Position numbers and translations under genes: made by a program | Assembly (NCBI RefSeq): GCF_000759715.1 | Contig: NZ_BBLU01000014.1 | Location: 102,002 to 166,001, forward strand | Direction of reading: 5' to 3' | DNA length: 64,000 bases | Origin: Demequina mangrovi | GTDB taxonomy: Bacteria; Actinomycetota; Actinomycetes; Actinomycetales; Demequinaceae | In this document: positions 7,441 to 16,897 of the stretch, in pieces | How the letters are laid out: each line of letters starts with the position of its first letter | Position numbering within the stretch: position 1 is the stretch's first letter | Notes under the pieces: generated by a model | What the model was told of the DNA's origin: nothing | The model's input: the letters and a program-made list of their open reading frames with translations, nothing else | Database searches by the model: none

Positions 7441-7470
7441 GCACCCGCACCCGCACCCGCACCCGCACCC
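7441..7470 (+). repeat. Hexanucleotide repeat GCACCC x5
   Basis: Five perfect GCACCC units begin directly after the stop codon at 7438. Being intergenic, changes in copy number would not affect a protein. Confidence 0.9.
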
Positions 7471-7490
7471 GCAGCCGCCGCCCGCAGCGT

Positions 7491-7559
7491 GGAATGGGGC
7501 GCTCACGGTCGAATCCGAGCCGCCTCCGACTCCTGTGGGGCACCCATGGTCGCCCCGCG
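7491..7559 (+). repeat. Two-box intergenic element, copy A
   Basis: Begins GGAATGGGGCGCTCAC; its TGGGGC boxes start at 7495 and 7536, 41 bases apart. The second box continues into the near-palindrome GGGGCACCCATGGTCGCCCC. The first 16 bases are repeated exactly in inverted orientation at 7808-7793 (copy C), and a diverged copy with the same spacing is at 55338 (copy B). Confidence 0.7.
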
Positions 7560-7738
7560 CATCGTTCCTTCGCAAGAGGCGTTCGCGGAGCGCGAGAAGG
7601 GTCCACAGTCGCGTCCCGGCGTCAGGTTTCCGGCGTATGGTGGGGGTGACGTCGGACCGCGGTAGCCCCGGGCTCCAAATCCAGCCGCTTCGAGCGGCCT
7701 TCGCGCCGACTGGCGCTCCCGGTCCGGCGTCGCTTCAT

Positions 7739-7808
7739 GTCCAGCTCGCGCATGGTTGCCCCATAGCGCGCAGCGACAGCCCGGGATCGACGGTGAGCGC
7801 CCCATTCC
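7739..7808 (-). repeat. Two-box intergenic element, copy C (inverted)
   Basis: Reading the minus strand from 7808: GGAATGGGGCGCTCACCGTC, then the second box TATGGGGCAACCATG. The T of TGGGGC lies at 7804 and 7763, again 41 bases apart. With copy A it forms an inverted pair enclosing about 180 bp. Confidence 0.7.
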
Positions 7809-7866
7809 GGATCGGGACTGCCGGTGCCGCCGGGTGGGGTGGCGGGATGCCGGCGACCGCGAACGG

Positions 7867-8841
7867 TCAGACGTGCACGCGCAGGAGGTGGGTCTCCACC
7901 GCGACCACCACGGGGCCCGACTCGTAGTCGGCCACATGCGCGACCAGCACGCCGCCCGCGGGCAGGTACGGGTTCGAGCGCGGCAGCGCGCCGCGGGTGT
8001 ACGGCCGCACCGCGGCGCGCAGCATCTCGATGATGGTCGGCAGCGTCGGCCGGTGCACGCACACCGCGCGCGGCGAGCGCTTGCGCAGCAGCTTCCCGAA
8101 CACGGTCGCCGTCTCGAGCGGACGATGCGCGTGCCGGGGCTCGGTGAGCGCCTCGTGGACGTGGATGTCGGCGCCGATCGCGTCCGCGTAGGGGGTCACC
8201 GTGTCGACGCACCGACGTGCGGGCGAGGACTCGATCTTGCCGATCCCGAAGGACGCGATGAGCGGCACGATCTCGTTGGCGCGCTCCTTGCCGGACCTGC
8301 TCAGCGGCCGCGCCTCGTCGGCCAGCCTCCAGGCCTTGCGGCGCTTGGCGCGCGCATGCCGGACCAGCATGAACGGCCGGGTGTCGAGCCGTCCGGCCGC
8401 GTACGCGTCGACGAGCGCATCAAGAGGACGGAGGTCGTCGGGGAAGGTGATGAGCTCGTGCGCCTGCTCGACGCCGAGCCAGCGGACCTGGTCGATCTCG
8501 TTCTTCGAGGCGTCCTTGTAGCGCGGGCGCGCCTTCACGGCGGCGGCGTTGGGGGTCGCGACCTCGGCGGCCCAGTACTTCACCACCTTCTGCTTGCCCG
8601 ACCCGATCGGGTAGCGCAGCGTGGGCAGCGGCTGTCCGAGCACCACCTGGCGGCCGGTCTCCTCGGCGATCTCACGCACCGCGCACTCGGGCAGCGACTC
8701 GCCGGGGTCGAGCTTGCCCTTGGGCCAGGACCAGTCGTTGTACCGGGGGCGATGCACCGCGAGCACCTGCAGGCGGCCGTCGCGGATGCGCCAGACCAGC
8801 GCACCTGCCGCGACGACGGTGCCCTCGGGATAATGGCTCAC
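7867..8841 (-). CDS. Nudix hydrolase / histidine phosphatase fusion (MutT1-like)
   Basis: 324 residues from a GTG at 8841 that overlaps the ppk stop by four bases. The N-terminal Nudix domain (about residues 8-140) has the full box [20 protein letters not shown]. The C-terminal domain (about 170-320) is a histidine phosphatase with LVRHARA in place of the usual RHG core and [10 protein letters not shown]. The two-domain order matches mycobacterial MutT1, which hydrolyses 8-oxo-dGTP and diadenosine polyphosphates. Coupling to polyphosphate kinase is the arrangement known from many actinobacteria and suggests shared phosphate or nucleotide-pool housekeeping. Both catalytic motifs look intact. 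Confidence 0.92.
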   Translation of the reverse strand: MSHYPEGTVVAAGALVWRIRDGRLQVLAVHRPRYNDWSWPKGKLDPGESLPECAVREIAEETGRQVVLGQPLPTLRYPIGSGKQKVVKYWAAEVATPNAAAVKARPRYKDASKNEIDQVRWLGVEQAHELITFPDDLRPLDALVDAYAAGRLDTRPFMLVRHARAKRRKAWRLADEARPLSRSGKERANEIVPLIASFGIGKIESSPARRCVDTVTPYADAIGADIHVHEALTEPRHAHRPLETATVFGKLLRKRSPRAVCVHRPTLPTIIEMLRAAVRPYTRGALPRSNPYLPAGGVLVAHVADYESGPVVVAVETHLLRVHV

Positions 8842-11084
8842 TTGCCCTTGGCCCTCCGCTTGGGCTGGCGGCGGATGTACGTGCCCTGGAGGTCCTTGAG
8901 GCGGTTGCCCTCGCCGTCGGTGACCCCGTGGCCCCACGTGCCGTCCTCGTGAAGCTCCCAGCCCGCGACCTGATGGCTCATCGCCATGTCGATGTTCTCG
9001 ATGAGGCTCGCCGACTGCTGCGGGTCGGTCACCGTGATGAGCGCCTCGATGCGACGGTCGAGGTTGCGGTGCATGAGGTCGGCGGAGCCGATGAACACCT
9101 CGGGGTCGCCGTCGTTGGCGAAGGCGTAGATGCGCGAGTGCTCGAGGAAGCGGCCGAGGATCGAGCGGACGCGGATGTTCTCGGAGAATGCGGGGACGCC
9201 GGGACGCACCGCGCAGATGCCGCGGACGTTGACGTCGACCTTCACGCCCGCGTTCGAGGCGCGGTAGAGCGCGTCGATCGTCTTCTCATCGACGATCGAG
9301 TTGACCTTGATCTTGACCCACGCCTCCTTGCCGGCGGCGGCGTTCCGGGCCTCGCGGTCGATGCGCTCGATGAGGCCCTGGCGCACGCCCACCGGGGCGA
9401 CCACGAGGCGGCGGAAGCGCGACTTGGGCGCGTAGCCCGAGAGCTGGTTGAAGAGCTTGGTGAGATCCGCGCCCACCTCGGCGTTCTTGGTGAGCAGCCC
9501 GTAGTCCTCGTAGAGGCGCGCGGTCTTCGGGTGGTAGTTGCCCGTGCCGATGTGGGAGTAGCGCTGAAGCCCGTCCTCCTCCTGGCGCACCACGAGCGAG
9601 AGCTTGCAGTGCGTCTTGAGGCCCACGAGGCCGTAGACCACGTGCACGCCCGCCTGCTCGAGCTTGCGGGCCCACGAGATGTTCCGCCTCTCGTCGAAGC
9701 GGGCCTTGATCTCGACGAGCGCGAGCACCTGCTTGCCGGCGTGCGCGGCCTCGATGAGGGCGTCGACGATGGGCGAGTCTCCCGAGGTGCGGTAGAGCGT
9801 CTGCTTGATCGCGAGCACCTTGGGATCCGCGGCGGCCTGCGCGAGGAAGGCCTGGACCGACGTCGAGAACGAGTCGTAGGGGTGGTGAAGCAGCACGTCG
9901 CCGCGCGTGATCGCGTCGAAGACGTTCTGCTCGTCCGCGGTCTCGACGGGCGCGAGCCGGTGGTGCGTGGTCGGGCGGAAGGACTCGAACTGCAGCGCGG
10001 GACGGTCGAGGTCCGCGATGAGGTTGAGCCCCGTGAGGTCGAGGGGTGCAGGGAGGTGGAACACGTCGTTCTCGGTGATGCCCAGCTCGCGCACCAGCAG
10101 CTCGCGGATCTTGGGCGGGAGGTCGTCGGCGACCTCGAGGCGCACCGCAGGGCCGAAGCGGCGGCGCAGCAGCTCCTTCTCCATCGCCTTGAGGAGGTTC
10201 TCGGCGTCGTCCTCCTCGACCTCGACGTCCTCGTTGCGGGTGACGCGGAACGTGTAGTGCGCGGCGACCTTCATGCCGGGGAAGAGGTAGTCGAGGTGCG
10301 CGCCGATGACGTCCTCGAGCGGCACGAAGCTGCGCGGCTCGTCGGACAGCGCGGCCGCATCGGTCACCTGGCCCACGTGGCCCGCGGCGTCGACGGACAG
10401 GAAGCGCGGCAGCGTCTCGGGGACCTTGACGCGCGCGAAGTAGTCCTTGCCGGTGTCGGGGTCGACGATCTCGACGGCGATGTTGAGCGACAGCCCCGAG
10501 ATGTACGGGAACGGGTGCGCGGGGTCGACCGCGAGGGGGGTGAGCACCGGGAAGATGTCCGCGCGGAAGAGCTTGCGCAGGCGCTCGCGCTCGGCGTCGC
10601 CGAGGTCCTCCTGGCGCACCAGCTGGATGCCCTCGTTGGCGAGGGCGGGGCGGACCTGCTCCTCGAACGTCTCGGCGTGGCGGTCCATGAGCTCGTGCGC
10701 GCGCTCGGTGATGGCCTCGATCTGGCGCGAGGCGCTCATGCCGGTCGCGGAGGGCACCGCGAAGCCGGCGGCGATGCGGCGCTTGAGGCCCGCGACGCGG
10801 ACCATGAAGAACTCGTCGAGGTTGGACGCGAAGATCGCGAGGAAGCGGGCGCGCTCGAGCAGCGGCGTGTGCGGGTCCTCGGCCATCTCGAGCACGCGCT
10901 CGTTGAAGGCGAGCCACGAGAGCTCGCGGTCGAGGTAGCGGTCGTCGGGCAGCGGCGACGGCGCCTCCTCCTCGTCGAACTCGACCATGGGCACCGGGTA
11001 GGTCTCCTCCGACTCGCGCGCGGGAGCATCGTCCTGCGGCGCGGGGGCAGGGCTGGCGGCGTTGACGTCGAGGCTCTCGGACAT
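8838..11084 (-). CDS. ppk: Polyphosphate kinase PPK1
   Basis: 748 residues from ATG 11084 ([11 protein letters not shown]); an in-frame GTG 36 bases upstream is possible. PPK1 reversibly moves the ATP gamma-phosphate onto polyphosphate chains at the inner membrane. Visible landmarks are the N-domain [20 protein letters not shown] (about 57-76), [17 protein letters not shown] (about 93-109), and the autophosphorylated-His region [20 protein letters not shown] in the C1 domain (about residue 500). The usual C2 motif [15 protein letters not shown] follows. A disordered Ala/Pro/Glu stretch precedes the conserved part. Its 3' end overlaps the Nudix gene. Confidence 0.97.
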   Translation of the reverse strand: MSESLDVNAASPAPAPQDDAPARESEETYPVPMVEFDEEEAPSPLPDDRYLDRELSWLAFNERVLEMAEDPHTPLLERARFLAIFASNLDEFFMVRVAGLKRRIAAGFAVPSATGMSASRQIEAITERAHELMDRHAETFEEQVRPALANEGIQLVRQEDLGDAERERLRKLFRADIFPVLTPLAVDPAHPFPYISGLSLNIAVEIVDPDTGKDYFARVKVPETLPRFLSVDAAGHVGQVTDAAALSDEPRSFVPLEDVIGAHLDYLFPGMKVAAHYTFRVTRNEDVEVEEDDAENLLKAMEKELLRRRFGPAVRLEVADDLPPKIRELLVRELGITENDVFHLPAPLDLTGLNLIADLDRPALQFESFRPTTHHRLAPVETADEQNVFDAITRGDVLLHHPYDSFSTSVQAFLAQAAADPKVLAIKQTLYRTSGDSPIVDALIEAAHAGKQVLALVEIKARFDERRNISWARKLEQAGVHVVYGLVGLKTHCKLSLVVRQEEDGLQRYSHIGTGNYHPKTARLYEDYGLLTKNAEVGADLTKLFNQLSGYAPKSRFRRLVVAPVGVRQGLIERIDREARNAAAGKEAWVKIKVNSIVDEKTIDALYRASNAGVKVDVNVRGICAVRPGVPAFSENIRVRSILGRFLEHSRIYAFANDGDPEVFIGSADLMHRNLDRRIEALITVTDPQQSASLIENIDMAMSHQVAGWELHEDGTWGHGVTDGEGNRLKDLQGTYIRRQPKRRAKGK

Positions 11085-11149
11085 GGGGCCATGGTTCCAC
11101 GCTGCGGGGGTGGTCGCCACCCCCTGAAGGGCCCGGGTCGCTTGCGTTC

Positions 11150-11174
11150 TTCAATGCTTTCAGGCATCGTTGAA
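11150..11174. promoter_or_regulatory. Imperfect palindrome before the GbsR-type regulator
   Basis: TTCAATGC (11150-11157) and GCATCGTTGAA (11164-11174) form an imperfect inverted repeat ending three bases before the ATG. Such a position fits an autoregulatory operator of the regulator it precedes. No Shine-Dalgarno is visible, so the transcript may be leaderless. Confidence 0.4.
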
Positions 11175-11176
11175 AT

Positions 11177-11653
11177 ATGACGATGACCGAGGCGCAGCAC
11201 GCGTACGTGGACAGGGTGGCGACCTTCTTCACGATGTTCGGCTCCGCTCGCGCGTGGGCCGAGATCCTCGGATGGCTCATGATCTGCGAGCCCGCCGAGC
11301 GCACGCAGGCGGAGATCGCCGCGGACCTCGGCCTCAGCGCCGGCACGGTCTCGACGCAGCTGCGCACGCACGTCCAGCTCGGCATGGTCGAGCAGGTCCG
11401 CGTGCGGGGCGACCGCACGCAGCGCTACCGTCTCCGCTCCGGCGCCTGGTACGGCGTCATGGCCTCCGAGCTCGAGCGCATCCGCGCCCTCGGCGACCTC
11501 GCGCGGGCGGGCGACGACATCCTTCCCCGGGACCGACCCGAGAGGGTCACGGAGCTCGGCGACCTCGCCGACTTCTTCGCACGCGAATGGCCGCCGCTGA
11601 TGGAGCGGATGGCCGCAGAGCTGGACCCGTCCCCCTCAGAGACAAGGATCTGA
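11177..11653 (+). CDS. GbsR/MarR-type transcriptional regulator
   Basis: 158 residues starting MTMTEAQHAYVDRVATFFTM. A winged helix-turn-helix is visible at about residues 35-85 (ERTQAEIAADLGLSAGTVST as the helix-turn-helix, then the wing MVEQVRVRGDRTQRYRL). The N-terminal and C-terminal helices should make the dimer. It is the first gene of an operon with an ABC ATPase starting two bases after its stop and a permease after that, so it very likely controls this exporter, perhaps in response to an exported compound. The imperfect palindrome at its start supports autoregulation. Confidence 0.85.
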   Translation: MTMTEAQHAYVDRVATFFTMFGSARAWAEILGWLMICEPAERTQAEIAADLGLSAGTVSTQLRTHVQLGMVEQVRVRGDRTQRYRLRSGAWYGVMASELERIRALGDLARAGDDILPRDRPERVTELGDLADFFAREWPPLMERMAAELDPSPSETRI

Positions 11654-11654
11654 C

Positions 11655-12614
11655 ATGACCTCCACCCCCGCCATCGAGACCGTCGGTCTCACCAAGAGGT
11701 TCGGCGACTTCACCGCCGTGCAGGACGTCTCCCTCCAGATCGGCCCTGGCGAGATCTTCGGCTTCCTGGGACCCAACGGCGCGGGCAAGTCGACCACCAT
11801 CCGCTGCCTGCTCGACCTCATCCGCCCGTCCGAGGGCGAGTGCCGGATCGCCGGCCTCGACTCGCGCAAGGACGCCGTCGAGATCCGCCGCCATCTCGGC
11901 TTCCTCCCGTCGGACCTCGCGCTCTACCCGAACCTGTCCGGCCGCGAGACCCTCGAGTTCCTCGCGAACCTCCGCGGCGGGGTGGACTGGGCCTGGGTCG
12001 ACTCGCTCGCGGACCGCTTCGATGCGGACCTCGGCAAGAAGGTCGGCGAGCTCTCCTCCGGCAACCGCCAGAAGGTGGGCCTGATCCAGGCCTTCATGAA
12101 CCGGCCCGAGGTGGTGATCCTCGACGAGCCCATCACGGGCCTCGACCCGCTGGTGCAGCTCGAGTTCCACACGCTCATGCGCGAGCACGTCGCGGAGGGG
12201 AGCACGGTCTTCCTGTCGAGCCACACGCTGTCCGAGGTCGAGCGCGTCGCCGACCGCGTCGGCTTCATCCGCCGCGGCCACCTCATCGCCGTCGAGCGCA
12301 TGAGCGAGCTGCTCGACAAGGCGCTCCGCCGCGTCACGCTCGAGTTCTCCGCGCCCATGCCCGCCGCCGCCTTCGAGGGGATCGAGGGCGTCCACAGCGT
12401 CGAGGCCGACGGCGCGACCGTCACCGCCCAGTACGAGGGCTCGATGGGGCCGCTCCTGCGCGCCGCGACCGCCCATGACGTGCTGTCGCTCGAGTCCTCC
12501 TCGGTCGACCTCGACGAGATCTTCCTCGAGTTCTACCGCGACGAGGTGACCGAGGCCGAGGGCGGGGACGCCCCGGAGCCGGCCGCCGCATCGTCCGCCG
12601 CGGAGCGTGCGTGA
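11655..12614 (+). CDS. ABC exporter ATPase subunit
   Basis: 319 residues. Walker A GPNGAGKST (about residue 40), signature LSSGNRQK (about 133), Walker B VVILDEPITG (about 155) and the switch His (SSHTLSEVER, about 190) are complete. The last 100 residues form the DrrA-type extension, with an acidic and Ala-rich tail. This class powers ABC-2 exporters of drugs or lipids. Regulator, ATPase and permease are contiguous with overlapping or 1-2 base junctions. Substrate unknown. Confidence 0.93.
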   Translation: MTSTPAIETVGLTKRFGDFTAVQDVSLQIGPGEIFGFLGPNGAGKSTTIRCLLDLIRPSEGECRIAGLDSRKDAVEIRRHLGFLPSDLALYPNLSGRETLEFLANLRGGVDWAWVDSLADRFDADLGKKVGELSSGNRQKVGLIQAFMNRPEVVILDEPITGLDPLVQLEFHTLMREHVAEGSTVFLSSHTLSEVERVADRVGFIRRGHLIAVERMSELLDKALRRVTLEFSAPMPAAAFEGIEGVHSVEADGATVTAQYEGSMGPLLRAATAHDVLSLESSSVDLDEIFLEFYRDEVTEAEGGDAPEPAAASSAAERA

Positions 12615-14269
12615 TGCTGCAGACCCTCTACCTCAAGACGGTCCGCGACCGCTGGCTCGGTGCGCTCATCGGCGTCGCCTCGCTGTGGCTCGTCGCGGTG
12701 TTCGGCATGTGGGCCTACGCGGGCATCGGCGACGACGCGGTGGCGTTCTTCGACGAGATGCCGGAGTTCTACTCGTCGCTCATCGGCATCAGCGGCGACG
12801 CGGGCGTCACCGGGCTCATGATGTCGATGATGTTCAACTTCCTCGGGCCCTTCGTGGTCGCGGGGATCGCGATCTCGATGGGGGCCGCGGCCATCGCCGG
12901 CGAGGAGCGCGAGGGCACGATGAACGTCCTCACCACCGCGCCGCGCTCGCGTTCGCGGCTCTTCACCTCCAAGACGCTCGCGGTGCTGAGCATCGGCGTC
13001 GCCGTGAACGTGCTCGCGTGGCTCGGATACCTGGGCATCACGGTGATGTTCGGCGAGAGCGTCACGGGCGTGAACGTGGGCGCCGCGACGCTGCACGTGC
13101 TCGTGGTGTCGATGCTCTACGGCGCGGTCGCGCTCGCGATCGGCGCGGCGACGGGCCAGCAGCAGCTCGCCTCCGGCATCGCCACCGCGTTCCTGGTGGT
13201 GTCCTTCCTCGCCTCGGGCCTGCTGCCCATGTTCGAGGGCTGGGAGGACGTCGCCAAGATCTTCCCGTGGCACTACATCAACGCCTCCGCGCCTCTCACC
13301 AACGGCGTCGACTGGGGTCAGATGGCGGTGCTGCTCGCGATCACGGTCGCGCTCGTGCTCGTCGGCTGGGCCGCGCTGATCCGCCGTGACCTCCGCTCGG
13401 GCGAGGGCCGGCTGCCGCTGGTCGCGCGCCTCCAGGAGGACGAGCGGGTGGCGAAGGTGCTGACGATGCTGCAGGGCCGCCAGAGCACGCGCGGCATGAC
13501 CGGCATGGCGCTGAGCGACTCGCGCGCGCTCGTCGCGATCGCCGGCGGCGGGATGTTCTTCATGATGACCGTCATGGGACCGCTGTTCAACGCGGTCTCG
13601 GACTTCGTGGGCGACTTCGCCTCGGCCTTCCCCGACTCGATCATGGCGATGGTCGGCTTCGCCGACTACTCGCGGCCCGAGGGCTGGTACCACGGCGAGG
13701 GGCTGTCGATCCTGGCGCCCGTCGCGATCGCGGTGCCGGTCATCGCGGCCGGCGCGGCCCTCGCGCGCGAGGAGCAGCGTCGCACCATCTCGGTGCTGCT
13801 GACCTCGCCGGTGTCCCGGTCCACGGTGGCGTGGCGACGTGCGGCCGCGATGCTCGTCGTCTCCTTCGCGGTCTCGGCGCTCATCGCCGCGGGCATCGCG
13901 CTGGGCAACTGGATCGGCGGCCTCGGGATGTCCTACGCGAACATCGCCGCGACGGGCGTGCTGCTCGCCGGACTGGGCGCGGTGCTGGGCGCGGCGGCCT
14001 TCGCGGCCGGCGCGTTCACCGGCGTGCCGCGCATCGCGATCGGCGCAGGCACCGGCGTCGCGATCGTCGGGTGGGCGCTCACGGCCTTCGCCGCGGTGAA
14101 CGATGCGCTCGAGCCCCTCGCGCACGCGTCGCCGTTCTACTACGTCACGTGGGAGTTCCCGCTCGACAACGGCCTGTACTGGTACCAGCCGGTGGTCCTG
14201 TTCGGCGCATCGGCGGTGCTGCTCGCGCTGGGCGTCGCCGGCTACCGGGCGCGTGACCTCAAGGGCTGA
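12614..14269 (+). CDS. ABC-2 type exporter permease, double-length
   Basis: 551 residues from ATG 12614, overlapping the ATPase stop by one base (a GTG at 12611 is also in frame). Two ABC-2 permease halves can be seen, each with about six membrane segments. Half one spans about residues 1-260 and contains EEREGTMNVLTTAPRSRSRL; half two spans about 290-551 and contains AREEQRRTISVLLTSPVSRS. Both carry the coupling-helix pattern typical of this family. The layout matches two-lobed polyketide- or tetronasin-type exporter permeases of actinobacteria. It ends at the long palindrome at 14282. Confidence 0.9.
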   Translation: MLQTLYLKTVRDRWLGALIGVASLWLVAVFGMWAYAGIGDDAVAFFDEMPEFYSSLIGISGDAGVTGLMMSMMFNFLGPFVVAGIAISMGAAAIAGEEREGTMNVLTTAPRSRSRLFTSKTLAVLSIGVAVNVLAWLGYLGITVMFGESVTGVNVGAATLHVLVVSMLYGAVALAIGAATGQQQLASGIATAFLVVSFLASGLLPMFEGWEDVAKIFPWHYINASAPLTNGVDWGQMAVLLAITVALVLVGWAALIRRDLRSGEGRLPLVARLQEDERVAKVLTMLQGRQSTRGMTGMALSDSRALVAIAGGGMFFMMTVMGPLFNAVSDFVGDFASAFPDSIMAMVGFADYSRPEGWYHGEGLSILAPVAIAVPVIAAGAALAREEQRRTISVLLTSPVSRSTVAWRRAAAMLVVSFAVSALIAAGIALGNWIGGLGMSYANIAATGVLLAGLGAVLGAAAFAAGAFTGVPRIAIGAGTGVAIVGWALTAFAAVNDALEPLAHASPFYYVTWEFPLDNGLYWYQPVVLFGASAVLLALGVAGYRARDLKG

Positions 14270-14281
14270 CCCCGCCGTCGT

Positions 14282-14384
14282 CGACTCCCAATGACACATG
14301 TGACACAAGTGACAGCGCGTGACGGACGAGGCATCCCCATCCGTCACGCGGCATGACTCCGGTCACAAGTGTCATTGGGAGTCG
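14282..14384. terminator. 103-bp imperfect palindrome between convergent genes
   Basis: The 45-base left arm (14282-14326) begins CGACTCCCAATGACAC and ends GCGTGACGGA. The right arm (14340-14384) is its inverted copy, identical over the outer 16 and inner 10 bases and mostly similar between, around a 13-base loop. The arms contain repeated TGTGAC/GTGACA words. It can fold as a terminator for both the permease (+) and the acetyltransferase (-). Its length and internal divergence also suit a small dispersed palindromic element. Confidence 0.65.
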
Positions 14385-14414
14385 GCGCGGGTCGTTCGGA
14401 GTCGGCGCGCGGCG

Positions 14415-14873
14415 CTACACCTCGCGCGTGTAGAAGATCGAGTTCGGGTCCAGCGTGTACTTGCCGAAGGGCTCGCACTCGAGGAAGCCGTGGCGCTCGT
14501 ACAGGCGGCGGGCGGGCGCGAAGTGCGGCTCGGTCCCGGTCTCGAGGCTCACGCGCGTGCGGCCGTGCTGCTGCGCCGTGGCGACCAGCTCGGCCAGCAC
14601 CGCGGCCGCGACCCCCTTGCCGCGCGCCTGCGCCGTGGTGCGCATCGACTTGATCTCCGCGTGGTCGTCGGCCAGCGCGACCACCGCGCCGACGCCCAGG
14701 AGGTCGCCCGACTGATCCCGCGCCGCGAGGAACGTGACCTCGGGCCGGCGCAGCGCCTCGACGTCGAGCGCGTGCACCGACTCTGCGGGCGAGGTCGCGT
14801 GCATCTCCGCGAGGTGCTCGTTCAGCAGCGCGAGGATGTCGGGGGTCGTCGGGTCGGCCGGGGAGATCTGCAT
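14415..14873 (-). CDS. GNAT-family N-acetyltransferase
   Basis: 152 residues from ATG 14873 (MQISPADPTTPD); a longer frame exists upstream but lacks conserved character. The acetyl-CoA binding motif is QARGKGVAAAVL (about residue 80), followed by SLETGTEPHFAPARRLYERHGF, the usual motif B region. Similar enzymes acetylate small amines or protein termini; the substrate cannot be told. It is monocistronic, convergent with the ABC operon and divergent from the next one. Confidence 0.88.
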   Translation of the reverse strand: MQISPADPTTPDILALLNEHLAEMHATSPAESVHALDVEALRRPEVTFLAARDQSGDLLGVGAVVALADDHAEIKSMRTTAQARGKGVAAAVLAELVATAQQHGRTRVSLETGTEPHFAPARRLYERHGFLECEPFGKYTLDPNSIFYTREV

Positions 14874-14979
14874 GGCCGGGATTCTTCCACGGGCCCGGCG
14901 GGGCGGGACGTCCGACCCCTCGCGCGGTCCCGGCGCGGCGACCATGCTGGGCGTGGGGGCGACACGCCTGCGTCGCGGG

Positions 14980-15008
14980 TTGCGCCGATGTTTCCCTATG
15001 TGGAGAAT
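14980..15008 (+). promoter_or_regulatory. Candidate promoter of the second ABC operon
   Basis: TTGCGC (14980-14985) and GAGAAT (15003-15008) are 17 bases apart and lie 45 bases before the ATG at 15053, in a locally AT-richer patch. The match to the housekeeping consensus is partial. Confidence 0.35.
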
Positions 15009-15052
15009 TAGCGGGACGGGCCACCCGGCCGACCGACGAGAGAGGCAGCACG

Positions 15053-16090
15053 ATGAAGGCGATGATCCTCAAGGAGTTCCGCGAGCTGAGGCGTGACAAG
15101 CGCACGATGGCGATGCTCATCGTGCTGCCGATCGTGCTGCTCACGATCTTCGGCTACGCCGCGAACTTCACGGTGGACACGATCCCCACCCGCGTCATCG
15201 GACCGGGCGCCGAGCAGGCCGCCGCGAACGCCCCGGAGCTGTTCGACATCGGCGAGGTCGACGCGGAGGCGACCACGGACGATGCGCTCGCGTGGATGAC
15301 CGACAACGCCACCGAGGTGGTGATCGACACCACCACGCAGCCCCCGACCGCCTACGTCGACGGCGCGAGCCTCTTCACCGCGCAGAGCGCCTCCGCGGCG
15401 TTCGGACGCATGGGCGACCAGGTCGAGGTCGACATCCTCTTCAACCCCGACCTCGAGACCTCGTGGGTGATGGTGCCGGCGCTCATCGGCCTGATCCTCA
15501 CCTTCATCGGCACCATCATCACGTCGATCGGCCTGGTGAAGGAGAGGCAGTCGGGCACGCTCGAGCAGCTCGCGGTCATGCCGCTCAAGCCTGCCGACGT
15601 CATCATCGGCAAGATCGCCCCGTACTTCCTGCTCGCGTCCTTCGACATGCTCGTCGTCACGTTCCTGGGCGTGTGGATCTTCGACGTGCCCTTCAACGGC
15701 AGTCCCTGGCTGTTCGCGATCGGCGCCGGGATCTTCCTCTTCGTGGTGCTGGGCATCGGCGTGCTCATCTCCACCGTCTCGCAGACGCAGGCGCAGGCCA
15801 TCCAGCTCGCGATCATGCTGCTGCTGCCGCAGATCCTGCTGTCGGGCTTCATCTTCCCGCTCGACGCGATGCCGACCGCGATCGCGGCGATCGGACGATG
15901 CCTGCCGCTCACGTACTTCGTCGAGATCGCGCAGGGGATCTTCCTGCGCGGCGCCGGCCTCGACGCGCTGTGGGTGCCGTACGCGGTGCTCACCGGGATG
16001 GCGCTGCTCGTCTTCACGGCCGCCGTGCTGCGCTTCCGTCGCGACCTCGCGCCGAGCGCCCACCACCGCGCGAAGTCGAAGGCCGCGTGA
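15053..16090 (+). CDS. ABC-2 type permease (YhhJ/YbhR-like)
   Basis: 345 residues; GAGAGG lies seven bases before the ATG. One N-terminal membrane helix (about 20-38) is followed by an extracytoplasmic domain (about 45-145) and five membrane helices with the motif TSIGLVKERQSGTLEQLAVM (about 160-179) and LLPQILLSGFIFPLDAMP (about 260-277). This is the usual ABC-2 drug/lipid exporter permease. The two ATPase genes downstream overlap or abut it, so the three form one transporter. Substrate unknown. Confidence 0.92.
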   Translation: MKAMILKEFRELRRDKRTMAMLIVLPIVLLTIFGYAANFTVDTIPTRVIGPGAEQAAANAPELFDIGEVDAEATTDDALAWMTDNATEVVIDTTTQPPTAYVDGASLFTAQSASAAFGRMGDQVEVDILFNPDLETSWVMVPALIGLILTFIGTIITSIGLVKERQSGTLEQLAVMPLKPADVIIGKIAPYFLLASFDMLVVTFLGVWIFDVPFNGSPWLFAIGAGIFLFVVLGIGVLISTVSQTQAQAIQLAIMLLLPQILLSGFIFPLDAMPTAIAAIGRCLPLTYFVEIAQGIFLRGAGLDALWVPYAVLTGMALLVFTAAVLRFRRDLAPSAHHRAKSKAA

Positions 16091-16896
16091 TGGCCGCCTG
16101 GGGAGCCCACGGGCTCACCGTCGAGAGGGGCGGCCGGGCCGCGCTCGCGAACGTCACCCTCACGGTCGCACCCGGCGAGATCGTGGCCGTGGTCGGAGGC
16201 GACGGCGCGGGCAAGACCACGCTGCTGCGCACGCTGGCGGGCGCGATCGCCCCGACCGCGGGCGAGGTCGCCACGCCCGCCCTCGAGCGCATCGGCTTCA
16301 TGCCCACCGCCGCGGGGGTGTGGCGCGACCTCTCGGTGGACGAGAACATCGCCTTCGTCGCCGCCGCCCACGGCATCGCGGGCGCCACGCTCGAGGAGCG
16401 CCGCGCCGCGCTGCTCGCGGGCGCCGGGCTCGAGCACGCGACCGAGCGCCTCGCGCGCAACCTCTCGGGAGGCATGCGTCAGAAGCTCGCCTTCTCGCTC
16501 GCGATGCTGCACCGGCCCGACCTGCTCATCCTCGACGAGCCCTCGACCGGCGTCGACCCCGTGAGCCGCGTCGACCTGTGGCGCATGGTCTCGCTCGCCG
16601 CCTCGCAGGGCGCCGCCGTGGTGATGGCGACCACGTACCTCGACGAGGCGGAGCGCGCGCATCGCGTCACGGTGCTCGACGCGGGGGAGGTGCTGCTCGA
16701 GGGCGCGCCCGCGGACGTGCTCGCCGGCATCCCCGGCCACGTGGTCGCGGCCGATGCGCCGGGCGACCCGGCGCGCACCTGGCGCCGCGGACGCGGCTAC
16801 CGGATCTGGTCGCCCGAGGAGCCGCCCGAGGGCGAGCCGCGCGTGGCCGACATCGAGGACGCCGTGGTCGCCGCGGCCATCGCGAAGGGGGCCTGA
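16090..16896 (+). CDS. ABC exporter ATPase subunit 1
   Basis: 268 residues; its ATG shares one base with the preceding stop. Walker A is GGDGAGKTT (about 37), signature NLSGGMRQK (about 129) and Walker B LLILDEPSTG (about 150), all intact. The usual switch His is replaced by Thr/Tyr in MATTYLDEAER. Together with the next gene it corresponds to the two halves of the fused E. coli protein YbhF. The shared membrane partner is the permease upstream. Confidence 0.92.
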   Translation: MAAWGAHGLTVERGGRAALANVTLTVAPGEIVAVVGGDGAGKTTLLRTLAGAIAPTAGEVATPALERIGFMPTAAGVWRDLSVDENIAFVAAAHGIAGATLEERRAALLAGAGLEHATERLARNLSGGMRQKLAFSLAMLHRPDLLILDEPSTGVDPVSRVDLWRMVSLAASQGAAVVMATTYLDEAERAHRVTVLDAGEVLLEGAPADVLAGIPGHVVAADAPGDPARTWRRGRGYRIWSPEEPPEGEPRVADIEDAVVAAAIAKGA

Positions 16897-16897
16897 C

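Larger units (their letters stand above)
7439..7866. other. 428-bp gap between convergent genes, made of repeats
   Basis: No gene is supported. The gap holds a GCACCC hexamer tract (7441-7470), then a copy of a two-box element on the plus strand (7491-7559), about 180 bp without recognised content (including the small hairpin CCGCTTCGAGCGG at 7680-7692), and a second copy of the element on the minus strand (7739-7808). Short open frames cross it but lack ribosome binding sites and genome-like codon use. Confidence 0.6.

Noticed and set aside
7441..7470. GCACCC tract as a CRISPR-like array
   Set aside because: The units are six bases and adjacent, with no spacers and no cas genes.
8928..11180. 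A 750-codon open frame antisense to ppk
   Set aside because: It is the high-GC mirror of ppk: repeated Arg, Val, Glu and His words without domains and no ribosome binding site. ppk is unmistakable on the other strand.
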